64,000 bases of DNA from Butyrivibrio sp. MC2021. Lineage in GTDB: Bacteria; Bacillota; Clostridia; Lachnospirales; Lachnospiraceae. The stretch is taken from assembly GCF_000621605.1 (NCBI RefSeq), contig NZ_JHXX01000005.1:124001-188000 (forward strand). The letters run 5' to 3'. Positions 8,901-18,510 of this stretch are shown piece by piece. The notes beneath the pieces are model-generated. The model saw nothing but the letters and a program-made list of their open reading frames with translations. It searched no databases and was not told the origin of the DNA. Every line of letters starts with the position of its first letter. The stretch's first letter is position 1. Both the position numbers and the translations under genes were made by a program.

Positions 8901-11900
8901 TGATGACATCGCAGGCAAGCAGGCAGCAGCTCCTGTAGCCAACTTAAAGAGCGGCTCTTATACCCTGAGCCGTGCTATCACTCTCAGCACAGAGACAGAG
9001 GGTGCTGACATTTACTACACAACAGACGGAAGCGATCCTACAGATGAAAGCACACTTTACGAAAGACCTATCATTATCAGCAAGTCAACAACCATCAAGG
9101 CTGTTGCTATGGCTGAGGGTTGCGCAAACAGTGAGATCGCAACCTTCGAATATGAGATCGTAGATCCTAACGCAGGACAGGGCGGAACCTTCGTCCTTGA
9201 TGCACAGGACCTTACAGCTTTCGCAGCAGGTGCCAAGGCAGACGGCGATGCTGAGAAGGCAGGAACAGATGGCTTCTTTAATGTCATCTACAGTGCTAAG
9301 TCCAAGGTTGACGCAAGCAACAAGACCTTCGAAGACGGATTTGCATCCGCTCAGAGAATCAACTTTGGCGGTGTAGCATCAACAACCAAGAATGCTATTC
9401 AGTTCACAACCAACGGTTCAGCTACCGTTAAGGTATGGTGGGCACAGGGCGGCGACGACAGCCGTCAGATCACAATCCTTGATGCTGAGGGAAATGAAGT
9501 TGCTACAACCTCCGGCACATGGACCAAGAATTCACCTTATATTTCAGAGTTCACTCTTGATGAAGCAGGAACCTACTATCTTGGTAACGCTGTAAACAAT
9601 AACTACATCTTCAAGGTAGAGGCAAATGTTGTTTCATCAGCTACCACAGAGTATGATCTTCAGTCTTCAGACCTTACTGCATTCGCAGCAGGAGCAAAGG
9701 CTGACGGTGCCTCCGAGAAGGCAGGAACCGGCGATTACTTTGAGATCCTTTACAGTGCTAAGTCCAAGGTTGACGCAAGCAACAAGACCTGGGAAGACGG
9801 ATATGCTTCAGCTCAGAGAATCAACTTTGGTGGAACAGCTTCAACATCCATGAACGCTGTTAAATTCACAACATCCGGTGCCGCAACCGTTAAGGTATGG
9901 TGGGCAGAGGGTGGCGACGACAGCCGTCAGATGACAATCCTTGGCAGTGACGGAACTGCAGTTGCAACAACTGTTGGCACATGGACCAAGAACTCTGCTT
10001 ATATTTCAACATTGGAGCTTGCAGATGCAGGAACCTACTACCTGGGAAGCAGCGGCGGAAACAACTATCTGTTCCGTGTAACTGTTGCTGAGTCAGGTTC
10101 AGCTGAGAAGCCTGAAAGAGGCGCATGGTCAGATGTTCCCGGCCCTGTTATCAGAGAGATCATTGCCGATGGCACCAAGATCAATCTGACAGTAGAAGCA
10201 TTTGTAAACTACAACGGTGGTGATTATATTGCCGTTGAAATGAAGGATGAAAAGGATGACGTTGTGGCAACAGCCAAGAGTGCTGAGTCCAACGACAAGC
10301 TTGAGAAGAAGGTTTCCTTCGATCTCACAGCTTCAGGAACCTACACCTTTGTTCCTTACCTCTGCCGTGAAGGCGAAGAGGACAAGGTTGGCGCTGAGTC
10401 ATCACCTACATTCTTTGCACTTCCTCTTGTTAAGCCCAACATCACTGCTGTAACCAACAAGGGTACAGACAAGGCAGGCAAGGCTAAACTTGAGGTTACA
10501 TGGACCAAGGTTAACGAAGCTAAGACTTATGACGTTGAGATAGTTACAGTTTCCGGTGAGGAAGAAAAGATCGTTGCATCCGCTAAGGGACTTACCCAGC
10601 GTGAGGCAGTTCTTGAGGGACTTACCGTAGGAGAGACTGTAACAGTTAAGGTATATGCAGTAAGAGATAAAGAGAGATCCGATGCTGCAACCAAGGAAGT
10701 TACAGTAACAGGCGCTAACGACAGAACCTGGAGCTTTGCAAGCTACGGAAGCAATGCATCCACAGGAGACAAGGCAACAGTTAATGCTGACGGAAGCGTT
10801 TCAATCGACACACCAAGCTCAACCAAGATCGTTCCCGGAAGTACAGACGGACTTGGATACTACTACACCAAGATCGATCCTGCAGACAACTTCACTTATA
10901 CTGCTAAGCTCAAAGTTGAGAAGTGGCCATATGACAACGGTCAGGAAGGCTTCGGTCTCATGGTTGCCGATGCAGTAGGCGAGCATGGAGCAAATGTTGC
11001 ATTCTGGAACAACTCTTACCAGGCAGCAGCTACTCAGATCCAGTACACCTGGGATCCTGCGATCAAGGATGCTGAGGGCAATTATGTGGGCGGTGTCGTT
11101 AAGAACACCTCAGACAATGAGAACTATTTCCAGGAGAAGATGAGACTTGGTCTTGGCTGGATCGCAAGAGACGGCGTAACCTTCGATCAGAAGAACAAGG
11201 CAGAAAGCGGCCAGATCACAACTCCTGAGGGATTCACAACAGAGTCAGGAACCTTTGAGACTACAGTTGCAAGCACAGTACAGGCTCAGCTTCCCGGAAT
11301 CACCAAGGACAGCACAGCTGAAGAAGTAAGAAGTGCTTTCAAGAATTTTGCAATTGAAACAATTGGTAACGCAAATGCAGTTCCTTACGGACAGCTCAAT
11401 ATCATTGATCCTTCCAAGGCTGCAAAGGCAGTTAATGAGACTGTTAAAAAGATCGGCGAAGTAGAAGTTACACCTATCAGCGAGATCAGATATCAGATCC
11501 AGAGAAACAACACCGGTTATGTACTTCGTTATCTCTCAACCGATGCAATCGGAACAGAGGAAGAGATCGAGGTAGTTTACGACAAGAATGCTTCAGGAAA
11601 GCGCATCTCCTATGTCGGAACATACAACGGACAGAATGTAGTAGCAGTTGACGGCAAGGTTTATGCAGTTCTCAGCCAGAAGGTTATCTATGACGAGAAC
11701 AGAACAAACCTTACACAGATCGACAAGAAGAACATCTATGTCGGTGTATTCAGTGCTCGTAAGTCAGCAGTGACAGAGCTTGAGTATACTCTTGAGACAG
11801 TTGATCCTGACAGCGATTATCCTGCTGAGGAGCGTGCTATGGAACCTGTAGCCCTCACAACAGAGGTTATGTCAGCATCAAGTGCAAACTCAGCTAATTA

Positions 11901-14900
11901 CGACTTTATCCTTAATGCTAACGCAGACGGTAAGCTCACAGTTACCTGTGGCAACAAGATCGCAGTTCAGGAAATGGACGTAAAGGCTGGTAAGTGGGCA
12001 ACAGTTGGAACTAACCTCAAGGTTGGCGACAACAAGATCAGCTATGTATTTACTCCTGCAGCCGGATATAAGCCCGGTGAGTATCAGTATCTTGTAATTA
12101 ACAGCGCTGATCCTGAGGCAAAGAGCGTTTCAGGTGAATTCACAGTTAAGTACAAGACCTTTGCCGGAGATATTATCTATGTAGCACCCGGAGCAAAGGG
12201 AGAAGGTACTGTTGAGTCTCCTGCATCAATTTACGACGCAGTAAGCTTTGCAGCTCCCGGCCAGACAATCTACCTGGCAGGCGGCACATACAACCTGGGA
12301 AGAGATAACGACGGAAGCGACAAGAACATCCGCATCAACAGAGGTACAGACGGAACTGCTGCAGATTATATCACCATGGAGACAAACCCTGAGGATGTAG
12401 CAGCAGGAAACAGAGCGGTTCTTAGCTTTGCAGGCGCAACAGGTTCAGGCAGTGCATTTGTTCTTTCAGGTAACTACTGGTTCCTTAAGAACTTCGATGT
12501 TACAGCTTCCAAGAACGGTGAGAAGGGTATCCTTGTCGCCGGTAAGCATAACATCGTAGATCGTGTTAATACATACAAGAACGGTAATACAGGTCTTGAG
12601 ATCGCCCGTGACGGTAACGTTGGACGTGACCTGTGGCCTTCAGACAACCTTATCCTCAACTGTACTTCATACCTCAACTATGATGCAGGTTTCGAGGATG
12701 CGGACGGATTTGCAGCTAAGATCACCTGCGGCGAAGGCAACGTATTCGTAGGCTGCGTATCAGCATACAACGCTGATGACGGTTGGGATCTTTTTGCAAA
12801 GGTTCAGACAGGAAGCATCGGAACAGTAACCCTTGACGGATGTGTCACATACAAGAACGGATACCTCCTTGGTTACAGAAACGGCGCTGATTATGAAGTA
12901 TTTGAGAGCCCTGAGCTTTCAGTTAACCACAAGGATGCTGCCAAGGCAGTAGAGTTCGAAGCCGGTAACGGTAACGGATTCAAGCTGGGCGGCGACGGCA
13001 TGAGCGGATACCATGTACTGAGAAATTCCTATGCATTCTACAACAAGGCAAACGGTATCGACTCCAACAGCTGTCCTGATATTCAGGTATTTAACAGTAC
13101 CTCTTATGCAAACGGAACAAACCTTACACTTAACAACTATGCTAAGTCAGTTAATTCCGATTACACAGTAAAGGGACTCCTTTCAATCGGTGACAAGAAG
13201 ACAGCCAAGGACAGCATCAGCATGCTTGGCGCTCAGATCAGATCAAAGATTTACAATGAGAACAACTTCTTCTGGAATGGAAATGAGTCTGTAAATGCAG
13301 TTGATTCTTCACTTAAGGCAACAGACAAGATCTTCGTAAGCACAGATATGAAGGATCTGGGTGTTGATACTGCAAACAGCAAGTTCGTAAACAGAAATGA
13401 AGCCGGTTTCATCGACTTCAACGGATTCTTACAGGTTCGCAGCTCAGAGGACGTTGAGGATCCCGATCTTAAGGCACTTCTTATGTTCATCGAGGACAGA
13501 GAGATCGGTGCAACAGCAAATGGTAAAGACGTTGCCGAAACAGTAGAGTTTACTGTATTCGCAAAAGAAGTTAAGACCCTTGCAGACGTTGAGGCTAAGG
13601 CATTGAACGGTGCTAAGCTTCCTGAGGGTTATGACTGGGTAAACAAAGATCAGGCTACAGCTCCTTACAACGGAACAACAGCTTCCTTTGATATCATCTC
13701 AAAGGCTGGTCAGCTTGATACAGCAGTTGTTAACTTTGTTGAGGTTAAAGGTGTAACACTTATTTCCGACGATGCTGAGACAGGTCTCTTCGGAGATATT
13801 GATGACAAGCAGGAAGTAACTGTTTCAGCAATTCCTGTATTAAGTCCTATGGTTGAACTTGAATCTGTAGACAAGCTCTTCACCTTCAGCTTTGCTGATA
13901 AGAACAAGATGGGACTTAAGGAAAATGCAACAGGCAGCATGATCACACTTTCAAGACAGGCTACATCCAAGGATGGTCTTGCAAGCTATGTTGTAACCAT
14001 GAAGTATACTGTTGGCGGCAAGAAGTTCACAGCAACAAGTGATCCTCTTACATTTGCCACAAGAGCAAATTCCTTCCACTTTGAATTTAATGTAGAAGGC
14101 GCAACACTTGATGAGGATGGCACTATCGTTGTTGAGAAGGCCGGAGATCTCTTCAAGCTCAATGGACTTAAGGTAGTAGGCGTAGGCTACAACGAGTCAG
14201 TTAAGGTTTCTGTAGCTGACACCAAGGTTGTTAAGTATTCCGCAGGCGTATTCAGAGCAGTTGCCAACGGAACAACAGGTATCAACCTCACAGCATTTAC
14301 TGACAGCACAGTTAAGACAACAGTTAAGGTCAAGGTAAAAGGACCTAAGTTTGATATCAACGTAAGCGAGCTTACAATTGATAAGGCTAAGAACGACACA
14401 GTATCATTTGTTGTTTCACAGCTTGAGGACACAGCACTTTCAGAGGTTACTGTATCCAAGGTATTCAAGGGATCCAAGGAAATGAAGGATCTCAAGGACA
14501 TCTTCGAAGTAACCGAGGTTACCGGCGGTGTTTACGCAATCGGCGTTAAGGCTGATACAGACAAGGACGGCAAGGAAACAACAAACGCACCTAAGATTGC
14601 CAACGGCAGCTACAAGGTAGTGCTTACCAGCGGCGAAGATGAGATCGGACCTCTTTCTGTTAAGATCACAGAGAGCAAGCCTTCTGTAACACTTAAGCAG
14701 ACCAAGAAGGTAAATCTCTTCTACAAGGCAGGCAGCAGCAAGAACTCAGGTGCACTTACAGCAGTATCCAAGGATGCTTCAGCTAAGCTTACAGCTTCAG
14801 CAGGTGACTTTGTTCTTTCTTCAAACGGCAGTGATTATCAGATCATCATGACAAATGCTGCACAGAAGAGATTCAACAGCGGAGAGAAGCTTAACAAGAA

Positions 14901-16287
14901 GCTCACAGTAACAGTAAGCTTTGCAGGATACAAGAAGGCCTATGACAAGACAGTCAAGTTCACTGTTAAGACAGAGACCAAGGCTCCTAAGTATCAGATC
15001 GAGCTTGATAACAGCACACTTTACTCACAGCTTGGAATCAAGGACACTGAGTTCAGAGTTCTCAACAAGACAACCGGTGAGTATTTGACAGATGCAGCAG
15101 TAACACTTGCAACCTCCAAGAAGTCCTATGTAAAGGCTAACGCAAGCTTCACATTGGATGAGAACAATGGAGTTTACACACTTACAACCACCAAGAGCGG
15201 CACAGCCAAGATCAGCGTTGTTGATCCTGATTTTGCAAAGGATCCTAAGACAGCATATGCAACAGACAGAGAAGTTGTTGTTGATGCAAAACTTACACTC
15301 AATGACAAGAAGCCTGTTGTTAAGATCGGCAAGGCAAGCCTCAACAGTGATGAGTATATTGCAGAAATAAGCCGCGCAGAGGCACCTGTAACCGTTAAGA
15401 ATGCATTGGATTACACCATCAGAAATCTTGAGCTTACAGGAAAGAACAAGAAGGCAAATGACATTCTTGCATTCCTTGATTACAGCTTTGAGAAGAATGC
15501 ACTTGGTCAGCCTGTTATCGTAGTTTCCTTCAAGGATTCAGACACCATGACTGTTGATGAAGCTGTCAGCAAGGGCATTATCAAGAAGGGAAGCTACAGC
15601 TTCACAGCAAGCTATGCGATCAACAAGATCCAGGGTATGACTTCAAGCTTTACTCTTAAAGTTACAGCAGGAGCCAAGGCTACCGGCAAGGTAAAGGGAA
15701 GCATCAATCTCATTGACCGCACCAATACCTATGTAACAGTTACACCTGTTCTTAAGAACGTAAATGCAGAAGTAGTAGGCATGGAGTTCTACGGAAATTC
15801 AGATCTCTTTGAGATCAAGTGGGATTCAGCTGCAGGCGTTGCAAAGGTTTACGCAAAGGCTGACGAGGATTACCGCGCAGGCAGCAAGTACAAAGTAGTC
15901 CCTGTATTCAGGATCGCTACAGCTCTTGGCGAATCATTCGTTGATGCTAAGCCTGTAAGCATCACTGTTAAGCAGACAACTGTTAAGCTTTCCAAGTTTA
16001 CAGCAGTTGAGGTTAAGCTCTCTGACATGAGCACAGAGGGAATGACTGTTACAAAGGTTACAGCACCTAAGGGCGCAGCAATCTTTGCTCTGAACCAGCT
16101 GGATCAGAAGGATAAGTTTAACGTAAGCTATGATGTAAAGAGCGGAAACCTCTTCGTAGCAATTGCAGATCCCGGAGCCATCAAGGCAGGATCAAGCTAC
16201 AATGTCAAGCTTGCAGTTATTCCTGAGGGAAATGGCGTTGCAGCTAAGAGCCAGACCATCACTCTCAAGGTGAAAGTAGCTAGATAA
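5929..16287 (+). CDS. Giant secreted pectin methylesterase-pectate lyase (CE8-PL9)
   Basis: A protein of 3,452 residues. GTG at 5929 is chosen because AAGGAGAG ends 5 bases before it; the next ATG is too far away. Order of parts: signal peptide ending at AYAAEQ (about residue 33); a very acidic leader to about 100; beta-rich segments; a CE8 pectin methylesterase at about 543-900 with Q741/D742 (QDTIY), D765 (TTDFICG) and R831/W833 (LGRPWG), the complete catalytic set; a chitobiase-like YYTTDGSDPT module near 1005-1080; two near-identical 154-residue modules; a fibronectin-like region; a PL9 right-handed beta-helix at about 2080-2560 with the DGFAAK motif (D2259, K2264) and the acidic NADDGWD turn; then some 900 residues of Ig-like repeats. 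It would demethylate and then cleave homogalacturonan. No dockerin, LPXTG or C-terminal membrane span is seen. Confidence 0.9.
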   Translation: MRKTNMKMQRLLATVLSAFMIVTAIPTNVAYAAEQDTALTMVEDEQLLEDVLEDEIQDVMDAQETEEEVTEPEEAESEDAEASEEAYYEEEATFEAAYDDMVDFTTSSATEDGIKTTTSKWNFATEKNKGQKTAAGDSLSGIIVGGGSGRVILDANTDLNVKNNTTADTTGVIYLPIAEDTNVVTITIVPQDKDSSRYVTLGDFDSTVKLVDNADDAEHQTVTFKADLADYVVDKAGDAEGRFIPLFSHGNFKIKSLELVETDAVTIVDVAGKITGEGADKVTGLKFKNQETEEIITAAVAEGAYSVSLPNGFKYIVSVAGTLEYGIDSAEGGNELDLTTGNDKTKERDFALVAQDVVGLTGTFKINKIDNANDVKAEDFKVTLVPAKTSLDSVDLILTKGEDDYNYTYTAVVLKDEEYSVKLTGANDYECTDKVQKTETEEVNLEATAKALYKVSLEAVTHNLVAVDTVTALTVKNLDDDYEYSFADLKGSTLELNLRDGLYEVTQVTSERPYEPYEHFEVKGADVSEKMYLRDIALKPAVAYKAEITVGKEKADYTTIYDALEAIKLMERADDQRVAIVLADEYYQEQVVVDVPNVTLKSARTEGSTISWYYGLGGDAYYSAYLNTDIDKNHLFYDEAHAVDQYDSATIGQTPGNWGSTVNLKSTATGFKAENITFENSFNFYISEAEKNDIATSGSLLDRKAEGADPTTYKAKERACTMYNRGANNIEFYNCSFISSQDTIYTGDKDEYSYYYNCVLEGTTDFICGDGNAVFDNCQLVLDGFSDRKAENLVIVASKGSATKGYLFDYCRITTDKREGIEPVASAYLGRPWGTTDEKVAFMNTVIEKEGLILDKGWTTMNTVPSFNKGLHEYRTRLTDGTKVDLTGRVATNIGSDNQGTADNYELKSDEGYTRADYLSPDWTPSYLGADYADVNEQLLRYFALDEAVIANAKPKQKDALIKAIDTVSFGLLVEDQAKVDAMATALTKALDDIAGKQAAAPVANLKSGSYTLSRAITLSTETEGADIYYTTDGSDPTDESTLYERPIIISKSTTIKAVAMAEGCANSEIATFEYEIVDPNAGQGGTFVLDAQDLTAFAAGAKADGDAEKAGTDGFFNVIYSAKSKVDASNKTFEDGFASAQRINFGGVASTTKNAIQFTTNGSATVKVWWAQGGDDSRQITILDAEGNEVATTSGTWTKNSPYISEFTLDEAGTYYLGNAVNNNYIFKVEANVVSSATTEYDLQSSDLTAFAAGAKADGASEKAGTGDYFEILYSAKSKVDASNKTWEDGYASAQRINFGGTASTSMNAVKFTTSGAATVKVWWAEGGDDSRQMTILGSDGTAVATTVGTWTKNSAYISTLELADAGTYYLGSSGGNNYLFRVTVAESGSAEKPERGAWSDVPGPVIREIIADGTKINLTVEAFVNYNGGDYIAVEMKDEKDDVVATAKSAESNDKLEKKVSFDLTASGTYTFVPYLCREGEEDKVGAESSPTFFALPLVKPNITAVTNKGTDKAGKAKLEVTWTKVNEAKTYDVEIVTVSGEEEKIVASAKGLTQREAVLEGLTVGETVTVKVYAVRDKERSDAATKEVTVTGANDRTWSFASYGSNASTGDKATVNADGSVSIDTPSSTKIVPGSTDGLGYYYTKIDPADNFTYTAKLKVEKWPYDNGQEGFGLMVADAVGEHGANVAFWNNSYQAAATQIQYTWDPAIKDAEGNYVGGVVKNTSDNENYFQEKMRLGLGWIARDGVTFDQKNKAESGQITTPEGFTTESGTFETTVASTVQAQLPGITKDSTAEEVRSAFKNFAIETIGNANAVPYGQLNIIDPSKAAKAVNETVKKIGEVEVTPISEIRYQIQRNNTGYVLRYLSTDAIGTEEEIEVVYDKNASGKRISYVGTYNGQNVVAVDGKVYAVLSQKVIYDENRTNLTQIDKKNIYVGVFSARKSAVTELEYTLETVDPDSDYPAEERAMEPVALTTEVMSASSANSANYDFILNANADGKLTVTCGNKIAVQEMDVKAGKWATVGTNLKVGDNKISYVFTPAAGYKPGEYQYLVINSADPEAKSVSGEFTVKYKTFAGDIIYVAPGAKGEGTVESPASIYDAVSFAAPGQTIYLAGGTYNLGRDNDGSDKNIRINRGTDGTAADYITMETNPEDVAAGNRAVLSFAGATGSGSAFVLSGNYWFLKNFDVTASKNGEKGILVAGKHNIVDRVNTYKNGNTGLEIARDGNVGRDLWPSDNLILNCTSYLNYDAGFEDADGFAAKITCGEGNVFVGCVSAYNADDGWDLFAKVQTGSIGTVTLDGCVTYKNGYLLGYRNGADYEVFESPELSVNHKDAAKAVEFEAGNGNGFKLGGDGMSGYHVLRNSYAFYNKANGIDSNSCPDIQVFNSTSYANGTNLTLNNYAKSVNSDYTVKGLLSIGDKKTAKDSISMLGAQIRSKIYNENNFFWNGNESVNAVDSSLKATDKIFVSTDMKDLGVDTANSKFVNRNEAGFIDFNGFLQVRSSEDVEDPDLKALLMFIEDREIGATANGKDVAETVEFTVFAKEVKTLADVEAKALNGAKLPEGYDWVNKDQATAPYNGTTASFDIISKAGQLDTAVVNFVEVKGVTLISDDAETGLFGDIDDKQEVTVSAIPVLSPMVELESVDKLFTFSFADKNKMGLKENATGSMITLSRQATSKDGLASYVVTMKYTVGGKKFTATSDPLTFATRANSFHFEFNVEGATLDEDGTIVVEKAGDLFKLNGLKVVGVGYNESVKVSVADTKVVKYSAGVFRAVANGTTGINLTAFTDSTVKTTVKVKVKGPKFDINVSELTIDKAKNDTVSFVVSQLEDTALSEVTVSKVFKGSKEMKDLKDIFEVTEVTGGVYAIGVKADTDKDGKETTNAPKIANGSYKVVLTSGEDEIGPLSVKITESKPSVTLKQTKKVNLFYKAGSSKNSGALTAVSKDASAKLTASAGDFVLSSNGSDYQIIMTNAAQKRFNSGEKLNKKLTVTVSFAGYKKAYDKTVKFTVKTETKAPKYQIELDNSTLYSQLGIKDTEFRVLNKTTGEYLTDAAVTLATSKKSYVKANASFTLDENNGVYTLTTTKSGTAKISVVDPDFAKDPKTAYATDREVVVDAKLTLNDKKPVVKIGKASLNSDEYIAEISRAEAPVTVKNALDYTIRNLELTGKNKKANDILAFLDYSFEKNALGQPVIVVSFKDSDTMTVDEAVSKGIIKKGSYSFTASYAINKIQGMTSSFTLKVTAGAKATGKVKGSINLIDRTNTYVTVTPVLKNVNAEVVGMEFYGNSDLFEIKWDSAAGVAKVYAKADEDYRAGSKYKVVPVFRIATALGESFVDAKPVSITVKQTTVKLSKFTAVEVKLSDMSTEGMTVTKVTAPKGAAIFALNQLDQKDKFNVSYDVKSGNLFVAIADPGAIKAGSSYNVKLAVIPEGNGVAAKSQTITLKVKVAR
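9199..10100 (+). repeat. Tandem duplication of a 462-bp module inside the pectinase
   Basis: Two consecutive modules of 154 codons share long DNA matches, for example an identical stretch of about 39 bases beginning at 9289 and again at 9751. The exact 462-bp period keeps the frame. Each encodes a beta-sandwich-like unit with conserved DLTAFAAGAKADG, SAQRINFGG, VKVWWA-GGDDSRQ and GTYYLG. The layout suggests a carbohydrate-binding module duplicated recently; binding is inferred. Confidence 0.85.
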
Positions 16288-16323
16288 TAGCCGAAATTTT
16301 GATAAAAGTTTTATAAAAACAAG

Positions 16324-16370
16324 GCCGGAGATCGCACGGGCACAGAGTCTGCGTGGTTTCCGGCTTTTTT
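16324..16370 (+). terminator. Intrinsic terminator of the pectinase gene
   Basis: GCCGGA (16324-16329) pairs with TCCGGC (16359-16364), with further inner pairing CACG/CGTG, and is followed by TTTTTT. Confidence 0.85.
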
Positions 16371-16410
16371 ATACGAAATCATGAAAAAGCCACAAATTGT
16401 CTAACATTTA

Positions 16411-16439
16411 TTGCTGAATCAGGGGAAAAAGTGTATTAT
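16411..16439 (+). promoter_or_regulatory. Sigma-A-type promoter of the ATP synthase operon
   Basis: TTGCTG (16411-16416), a 17-base spacer and TATTAT (16434-16439). TATACT at 16448 is an alternative -10. Either would start transcription 70-95 bases before atpZ. Confidence 0.5.
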
Positions 16440-16534
16440 TAATTTGTTATACTATCATTAGTATGCGCATATTTTGGCTTTGTTTCACGATTTTTCGATA
16501 AGCCATAAAAGAAAGGAGAGTGGCAGGACTTAAC

Positions 16535-16813
16535 ATGGATATGAAAGGGATGTCAAAACTTGTAGGTCAGTTCGCGATGGTAGGCCAGCTGGGCCTGTCG
16601 CTTATTATGCCGCTTCTCATGTGTCTGTTTGTCTGTTATCTGCTTACCACCAAGGCATCTGCGCCGGCGTGGGTTTACATACCGGGCTTTATCATGGGCC
16701 TGGGATCATCTTGGATGACCGCCTACAAGGTGTACTTATCAGTCACCAAAAAGGAAGAAAAGAAAAAGATTAAACGCGGAAAGGATGAAGTGTACTTCAG
16801 CAGGCATATCTGA
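16535..16813 (+). CDS. AtpZ-like small membrane protein of the ATP synthase operon
   Basis: 92 residues with two hydrophobic helices (about 16-38 and 45-66) and a strongly basic tail (KKEEKKKIKRGK). First-gene products of this type belong to the AtpZ/AtpI family, thought to help ion handling or c-ring assembly. GTG at 16520 is an upstream alternative, but its SD would be only 1 base away. ATG at 16535, with AGGA 6 bases before it, is preferred. Identity rests on position, size and two-helix topology rather than on a diagnostic motif. Confidence 0.65.
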   Translation: MDMKGMSKLVGQFAMVGQLGLSLIMPLLMCLFVCYLLTTKASAPAWVYIPGFIMGLGSSWMTAYKVYLSVTKKEEKKKIKRGKDEVYFSRHI

Positions 16814-16878
16814 TGCCTGATCCGTAGTTTAAATAGCGGTCTTCATCAAAAATATTTCGGGGAGAAGAGTTAAATAGT

Positions 16879-17310
16879 ATGAAATTACAGGATGCTGTAA
16901 AGAAGGAAACGGGGAATATTGCGCTGGGCACAGGAGTCTGCGTGATAATAATGCTTTTAGTGTTTTTTGTTTTGCACATGGTTATTCCGGAGAACTGGAC
17001 ACCATTTAATTATAATATTCCATTTAATTACACTGTGATCCTGGGAGCCATTGGAGGCTTTCTGGTTGCGGTGGGTAACTTTTTCTGGATGGCTGTTACT
17101 GTGCAAAAGGTGGCATCCATGGATGATGAGAAGATGGCAAGGGCCAGAATGGGCGTCAGCTACAGGAACCGCATTCTTCTCCAGCTTCTATGGGGGATAC
17201 TGGCTATTGTTTTACCGGTATTCAACGCAGCGGCGGGAATAATTCCGCTGTTTTTTCCAAGTTTATACATAAAACTACGCGGAATCGTTTCTGCGGGGAA
17301 AGGAGGTTGA
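16879..17310 (+). CDS. atpI: ATP synthase subunit I-like membrane protein
   Basis: 143 residues with four hydrophobic segments (about 17-36, 50-73, 95-112 and 114-132), typical of the ATP synthase I family that precedes subunit a in many operons and assists c-ring assembly. The segment ending VSYRNRILLQLLWG and the closing FPSLYIKLRGI fit the family pattern. Its TGA at 17308 lies inside the AGGAGGTTGA that also serves as ribosome site for atpB, 10 bases downstream, so translation is probably coupled. Confidence 0.7.
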   Translation: MKLQDAVKKETGNIALGTGVCVIIMLLVFFVLHMVIPENWTPFNYNIPFNYTVILGAIGGFLVAVGNFFWMAVTVQKVASMDDEKMARARMGVSYRNRILLQLLWGILAIVLPVFNAAAGIIPLFFPSLYIKLRGIVSAGKGG

Positions 17311-17320
17311 AGGCGAAAGC

Positions 17321-18091
17321 ATGAGTAATGGTTTCGAAGTTGATTACGCCAAGGTCTATTTTACCATCAAGACTGGCATTCCTGTCCTGGGAGACATCAA
17401 GATAACCCAGACACTGATTGTTAGCTGGATCGTGATGATCATTCTCACGGGGTTATGCATTTTCTTAACCCGGAACCTGAAGGTAGAAAACATTTCGAAA
17501 AGGCAGGCTTTTGCAGAAATGCTGGTTGAAACGGGCAACAATTTTGTCCGCAACAACACAGGAGGTAATAAGTTTGATAAGCTGATACCTTTCGTATCTG
17601 CTCTCTTTGCCACGAGCGTTATATCAAATCTTATTAGCCTTATCGGACTTCGAAGTCCGACAGCTGACCTATCAACAGAAGCAGCCTGGGCAGTTGTGGT
17701 ATTCGTAATGATCACATCTACCAAGATCAAGACCAACGGATTTGGCGGATATTTGAAGGGATTCACGACTCCAATTGCAGTTATGACCCCGTTTAATATT
17801 CTGTCAGAGTTGGCAACGCCTGTTAGTATGGCTTGCCGTCACTTTGGAAATATCCTTTCCGGAGTAGTAATCGACGGCCTTATCTACTGGGCACTTGGAC
17901 TTGCATCTGCAGCACTCCTTAAGCTTATACCCGGAGCTGTAGGCGCATTCCTTTCAAACATCCCTATTCTGGGATTGGGAATTCCTGCTGTGACCGGTGT
18001 CTATTTTGACTGGTTCTCAGGATGTATGCAGGCATTCATTTTCTGTATGCTGACAGTAATGTACATTGCTAATGCAGCAGAAGAGGGGTGA
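17321..18091 (+). CDS. atpB: F0F1 ATP synthase subunit a
   Basis: 256 residues and about six membrane helices: the F0 subunit that forms the ion half-channels against the c ring. The essential arginine is present in MACRHFGNILSG, the counterpart of the RLFGN motif (Arg210 of E. coli). The preceding NILSELATPVSMACR and the last helices (GLGIPAVTGVYFDWFSGCMQAFIFCML) also fit subunit a. It follows atpI after 10 bases and precedes atpE after 109 bases. Confidence 0.95.
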   Translation: MSNGFEVDYAKVYFTIKTGIPVLGDIKITQTLIVSWIVMIILTGLCIFLTRNLKVENISKRQAFAEMLVETGNNFVRNNTGGNKFDKLIPFVSALFATSVISNLISLIGLRSPTADLSTEAAWAVVVFVMITSTKIKTNGFGGYLKGFTTPIAVMTPFNILSELATPVSMACRHFGNILSGVVIDGLIYWALGLASAALLKLIPGAVGAFLSNIPILGLGIPAVTGVYFDWFSGCMQAFIFCMLTVMYIANAAEEG

Positions 18092-18158
18092 TATAGGGAT
18101 TCAAAGTTTTTTAGCAATCCGGATATCACGCCTAAAAGTAAAATTCATCAAAAATTGA

Positions 18159-18482
<324 letters not shown>

Positions 18483-18510
18483 TCAAATATTCTAAGGAGG
18501 TGCTGCTTCT

